In this document: piece after piece, positions 5,283 to 6,442 of the stretch
Position numbering within the stretch: position 1 is the stretch's first letter
How the letters are laid out: every line of letters begins with the position of its first letter
Assembly: GCA_944385455.1 (NCBI GenBank)
Contig: CALWXI010000138.1
Location: forward strand, 1-6,442
DNA length: 6,442 nucleotides
Origin: an uncultured Oscillospiraceae bacterium
Lineage (GTDB): Bacteria > Bacillota > Clostridia > Oscillospirales > Oscillospiraceae
Direction: 5' to 3'
The notes under the pieces: generated by a model
Seen by the model: the letters and a program-made list of their open reading frames with translations, nothing else
The model's database searches: none
What the model was told of the DNA's origin: nothing
Made by a program: the position numbers and the translations under genes

Positions 5283-5326
5283 GGTTTCGTGTGATACACT
5301 GAAACCAACGTAACCGCTGGAACGTT
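5283..5326 (+). promoter_or_regulatory. Possible ECF-type promoter and stem upstream of nfeD
   Basis: TGAAAC (5300-5305) followed after 17 bp by CGTT (5323-5326) resembles promoters of extracytoplasmic-function sigma factors (for SigW, TGAAAC-N16-CGTA). No good sigma-A pair was found in this 234-nt divergent gap. The -35 overlaps the right arm of an inverted repeat, GGTTTC/GAAACC (5283-5288/5301-5306), whose inner bases GTGT/ACAC can also pair. The gap also holds a small CGGTT/AACCG stem (5251-5263). This is a pattern call on short motifs only. Confidence 0.4.
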
Positions 5327-5352
5327 ACATAAATACAACAGGAGGTGTTGGT

Positions 5353-5808
5353 TTGGACTATCTGATGATCTGGGTATGGCTGGGGGCCGTGGTGATTTTC
5401 GGTGTGGTGGAGGCCATGACCGCCGGGCTGGTGTCTCTTTGGTTCGTGGTCGGCGCGCTGGCCGGTCTGGCTGCGGCGCTTCTGGACGCGCCGGTGGCGG
5501 TACAGCTGGTGGTGTTCGCGGTGGTGTCCGCCGTGGCGCTGGCTGCCAGCCGGCCCTTGGTGCGGCGGCTGCAGGCAAAGCCGCCTGAGGCCACCAACCT
5601 GGACCGGGTGATCGGTCAGACGGCCTCCGTGACGGAGACCGTGGACAACCGGCATTCTTCCGGTGCCGTCTATGTGGACGGCAAGACCTGGACCGCCCGC
5701 AGCGCCGACGGCTCCGTGATTCCCGCAGGCACGCAGGTGGCCGTACAGCGCATGGAGGGCGTGAAGCTCTTTGTGGAACCCATCAAACAGACGACGGAGG
5801 TAATGTAA
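5353..5808 (+). CDS. Short NfeD-family membrane protein with OB-fold tail
   Basis: This is a partner-type NfeD protein. In bacteria these genes sit beside SPFH genes and their products are thought to work with them in membrane microdomains. It is 151 aa: three hydrophobic segments at about 6-22, 25-43 and 48-67, a basic stretch RPLVRRLQAK (67-76), and a soluble C-terminal OB-fold (about 84-145) containing VIGQTASVTETV and GTQVAVQRMEG. It lacks the ClpP-like serine protease domain of long NfeD proteins, so it is the short class, comparable to B. subtilis YuaF. The start is TTG at 5353, 7 nt after GGAGG (5341-5345). An ATG at 5365 is 19 nt from that site and so less likely. The stop TAA is directly followed by the ATG of the SPFH gene. 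Confidence 0.92.
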   Translation: MDYLMIWVWLGAVVIFGVVEAMTAGLVSLWFVVGALAGLAAALLDAPVAVQLVVFAVVSAVALAASRPLVRRLQAKPPEATNLDRVIGQTASVTETVDNRHSSGAVYVDGKTWTARSADGSVIPAGTQVAVQRMEGVKLFVEPIKQTTEVM

Positions 5809-6442
5809 ATGGAGATTTTGCTCTCAGTTCTTCCCTGGGTGATTCTCATCCTCATTGTGGTGGTGCTCATTGTCAGCAACATCGTCATCGTTCAGCAGTC
5901 CCGGGCCTACGTGGTGGAGCGTCTGGGCGCGTTCCGCACGGTGTGGAACGTGGGATTGCACCTGAAAGTTCCTTTCATTGAGCGTATTGCCAAGAAGGTT
6001 TCTCTGAAAGAGCAGGTGGCGGATTTCGCTCCCCAGCCCGTCATCACCAAGGACAATGTCACCATGCAGATCGACACCGTGATCTACTTCCAGATCACGG
6101 ATCCCAAGCTCTATACATACGGCGTGGAGCACCCCATGAACGCCATTGAGAACCTTACCGCCACGACCCTGCGGAATATCATCGGCGACATGGAGCTGGA
6201 CCAGTCCCTCACCAGCCGGGACACCATCAACACCCGTATGCGGGCCATTCTGGATGAGGCCACCGACCCCTGGGGCATCAAGGTCAACCGGGTGGAGCTG
6301 AAGAACATCATTCCGCCCAAGGAAATCCAGAACGCCATGGAAAAGCAGATGAAGGCCGAGCGGGAGCGCCGGGAGTCCATCCTCCAGGCCGAGGGCGCCA
6401 AGCAATCTCAGATCCTGGTGGCTGAGGGCGAGAAGCAGTCCG
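5809..6442 (+). CDS. Stomatin-type SPFH/Band 7 protein (partial, runs off window)
   Basis: This is a membrane-anchored scaffold protein of the stomatin/slipin branch (COG0330, near QmcA), thought to form large oligomers that organise membrane domains. The first 211 residues are present and the 3' end lies outside the window. An N-terminal hydrophobic anchor (about 4-28) is followed by the SPFH domain from about 30. Diagnostic segments are VVERLGAFRTV, KVSLKEQVADFAPQPVITKD, DEATDPWGIKVNRVELKNI and PPKEIQNAMEKQMKAERERR. After these comes a helical, Glu/Ala/Gln-rich region (EGAKQSQILVAEGEKQS), the start of the usual coiled coil. The ATG is chosen from GGAGG (5796-5800), 8 nt upstream. It abuts the NfeD stop with no gap, so the two are translationally linked. 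The pattern fits stomatin better than flotillin. Confidence 0.95.
   Translation, partial: MEILLSVLPWVILILIVVVLIVSNIVIVQQSRAYVVERLGAFRTVWNVGLHLKVPFIERIAKKVSLKEQVADFAPQPVITKDNVTMQIDTVIYFQITDPKLYTYGVEHPMNAIENLTATTLRNIIGDMELDQSLTSRDTINTRMRAILDEATDPWGIKVNRVELKNIIPPKEIQNAMEKQMKAERERRESILQAEGAKQSQILVAEGEKQS

Noticed and set aside
5824..6405. Minus-strand 193-codon frame opposite the SPFH gene
   Set aside because: The sense-strand protein is unmistakably stomatin-like, so this frame is its antisense shadow.

Overview
The window looks like a chromosomal housekeeping segment of a GC-rich, low-virulence-type gut Firmicute, most likely a Clostridia member near the Oscillospiraceae (inference). The basis is strong GGAGG ribosome-binding sites, a CIRCE/HrcA-type groESL operon, genome-encoded CCA ends on the tRNAs, GTG and TTG starts, and high GC at third codon positions. 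No mobile element, CRISPR array or obvious foreign gene is present.

Layout. 1-120: window edge with a strong plus-strand hairpin and no convincing gene. 124-582: a complete minus-strand stable-RNA operon, with an A-tract/UP-like region, a TTGACA/TATAGT promoter, tRNA-Met(CAT), tRNA-Glu(TTC), tRNA-Val(CAC) and an intrinsic terminator. Each tRNA is followed, 0-1 nt after its CCA, by a hairpin. 583-830: a gene-less stretch with several nested stems, the most likely place for an undescribed structured RNA. 833-892: two hairpins forming the groEL terminator. 910-3007: groES-groEL on the minus strand, with a sigma-A type promoter and an extended CIRCE operator. 3061-5203: a minus-strand two-gene operon upstream of groES, coding a THUMP-domain rRNA methyltransferase (COG0116, RlmL/YpsC type) and then a diacylglycerol/lipid kinase-family protein, with its own promoter. 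5300-6442: a divergent plus-strand membrane module, a short NfeD-family protein translationally close-packed with a stomatin-type SPFH protein that runs off the window.

How they fit together. The tRNAs, the rRNA methyltransferase and GroES/GroEL serve translation and protein folding. The lipid kinase and the NfeD/SPFH pair serve the membrane. The NfeD/SPFH pair may be driven by an ECF-type promoter (TGAAAC-17-CGTT), which would parallel the SigW control of yuaFGI in Bacillus subtilis. No exotic system is visible. The points most worth a second look are the tRNA-spacer hairpins, the structured 583-830 region and the possible ECF promoter.
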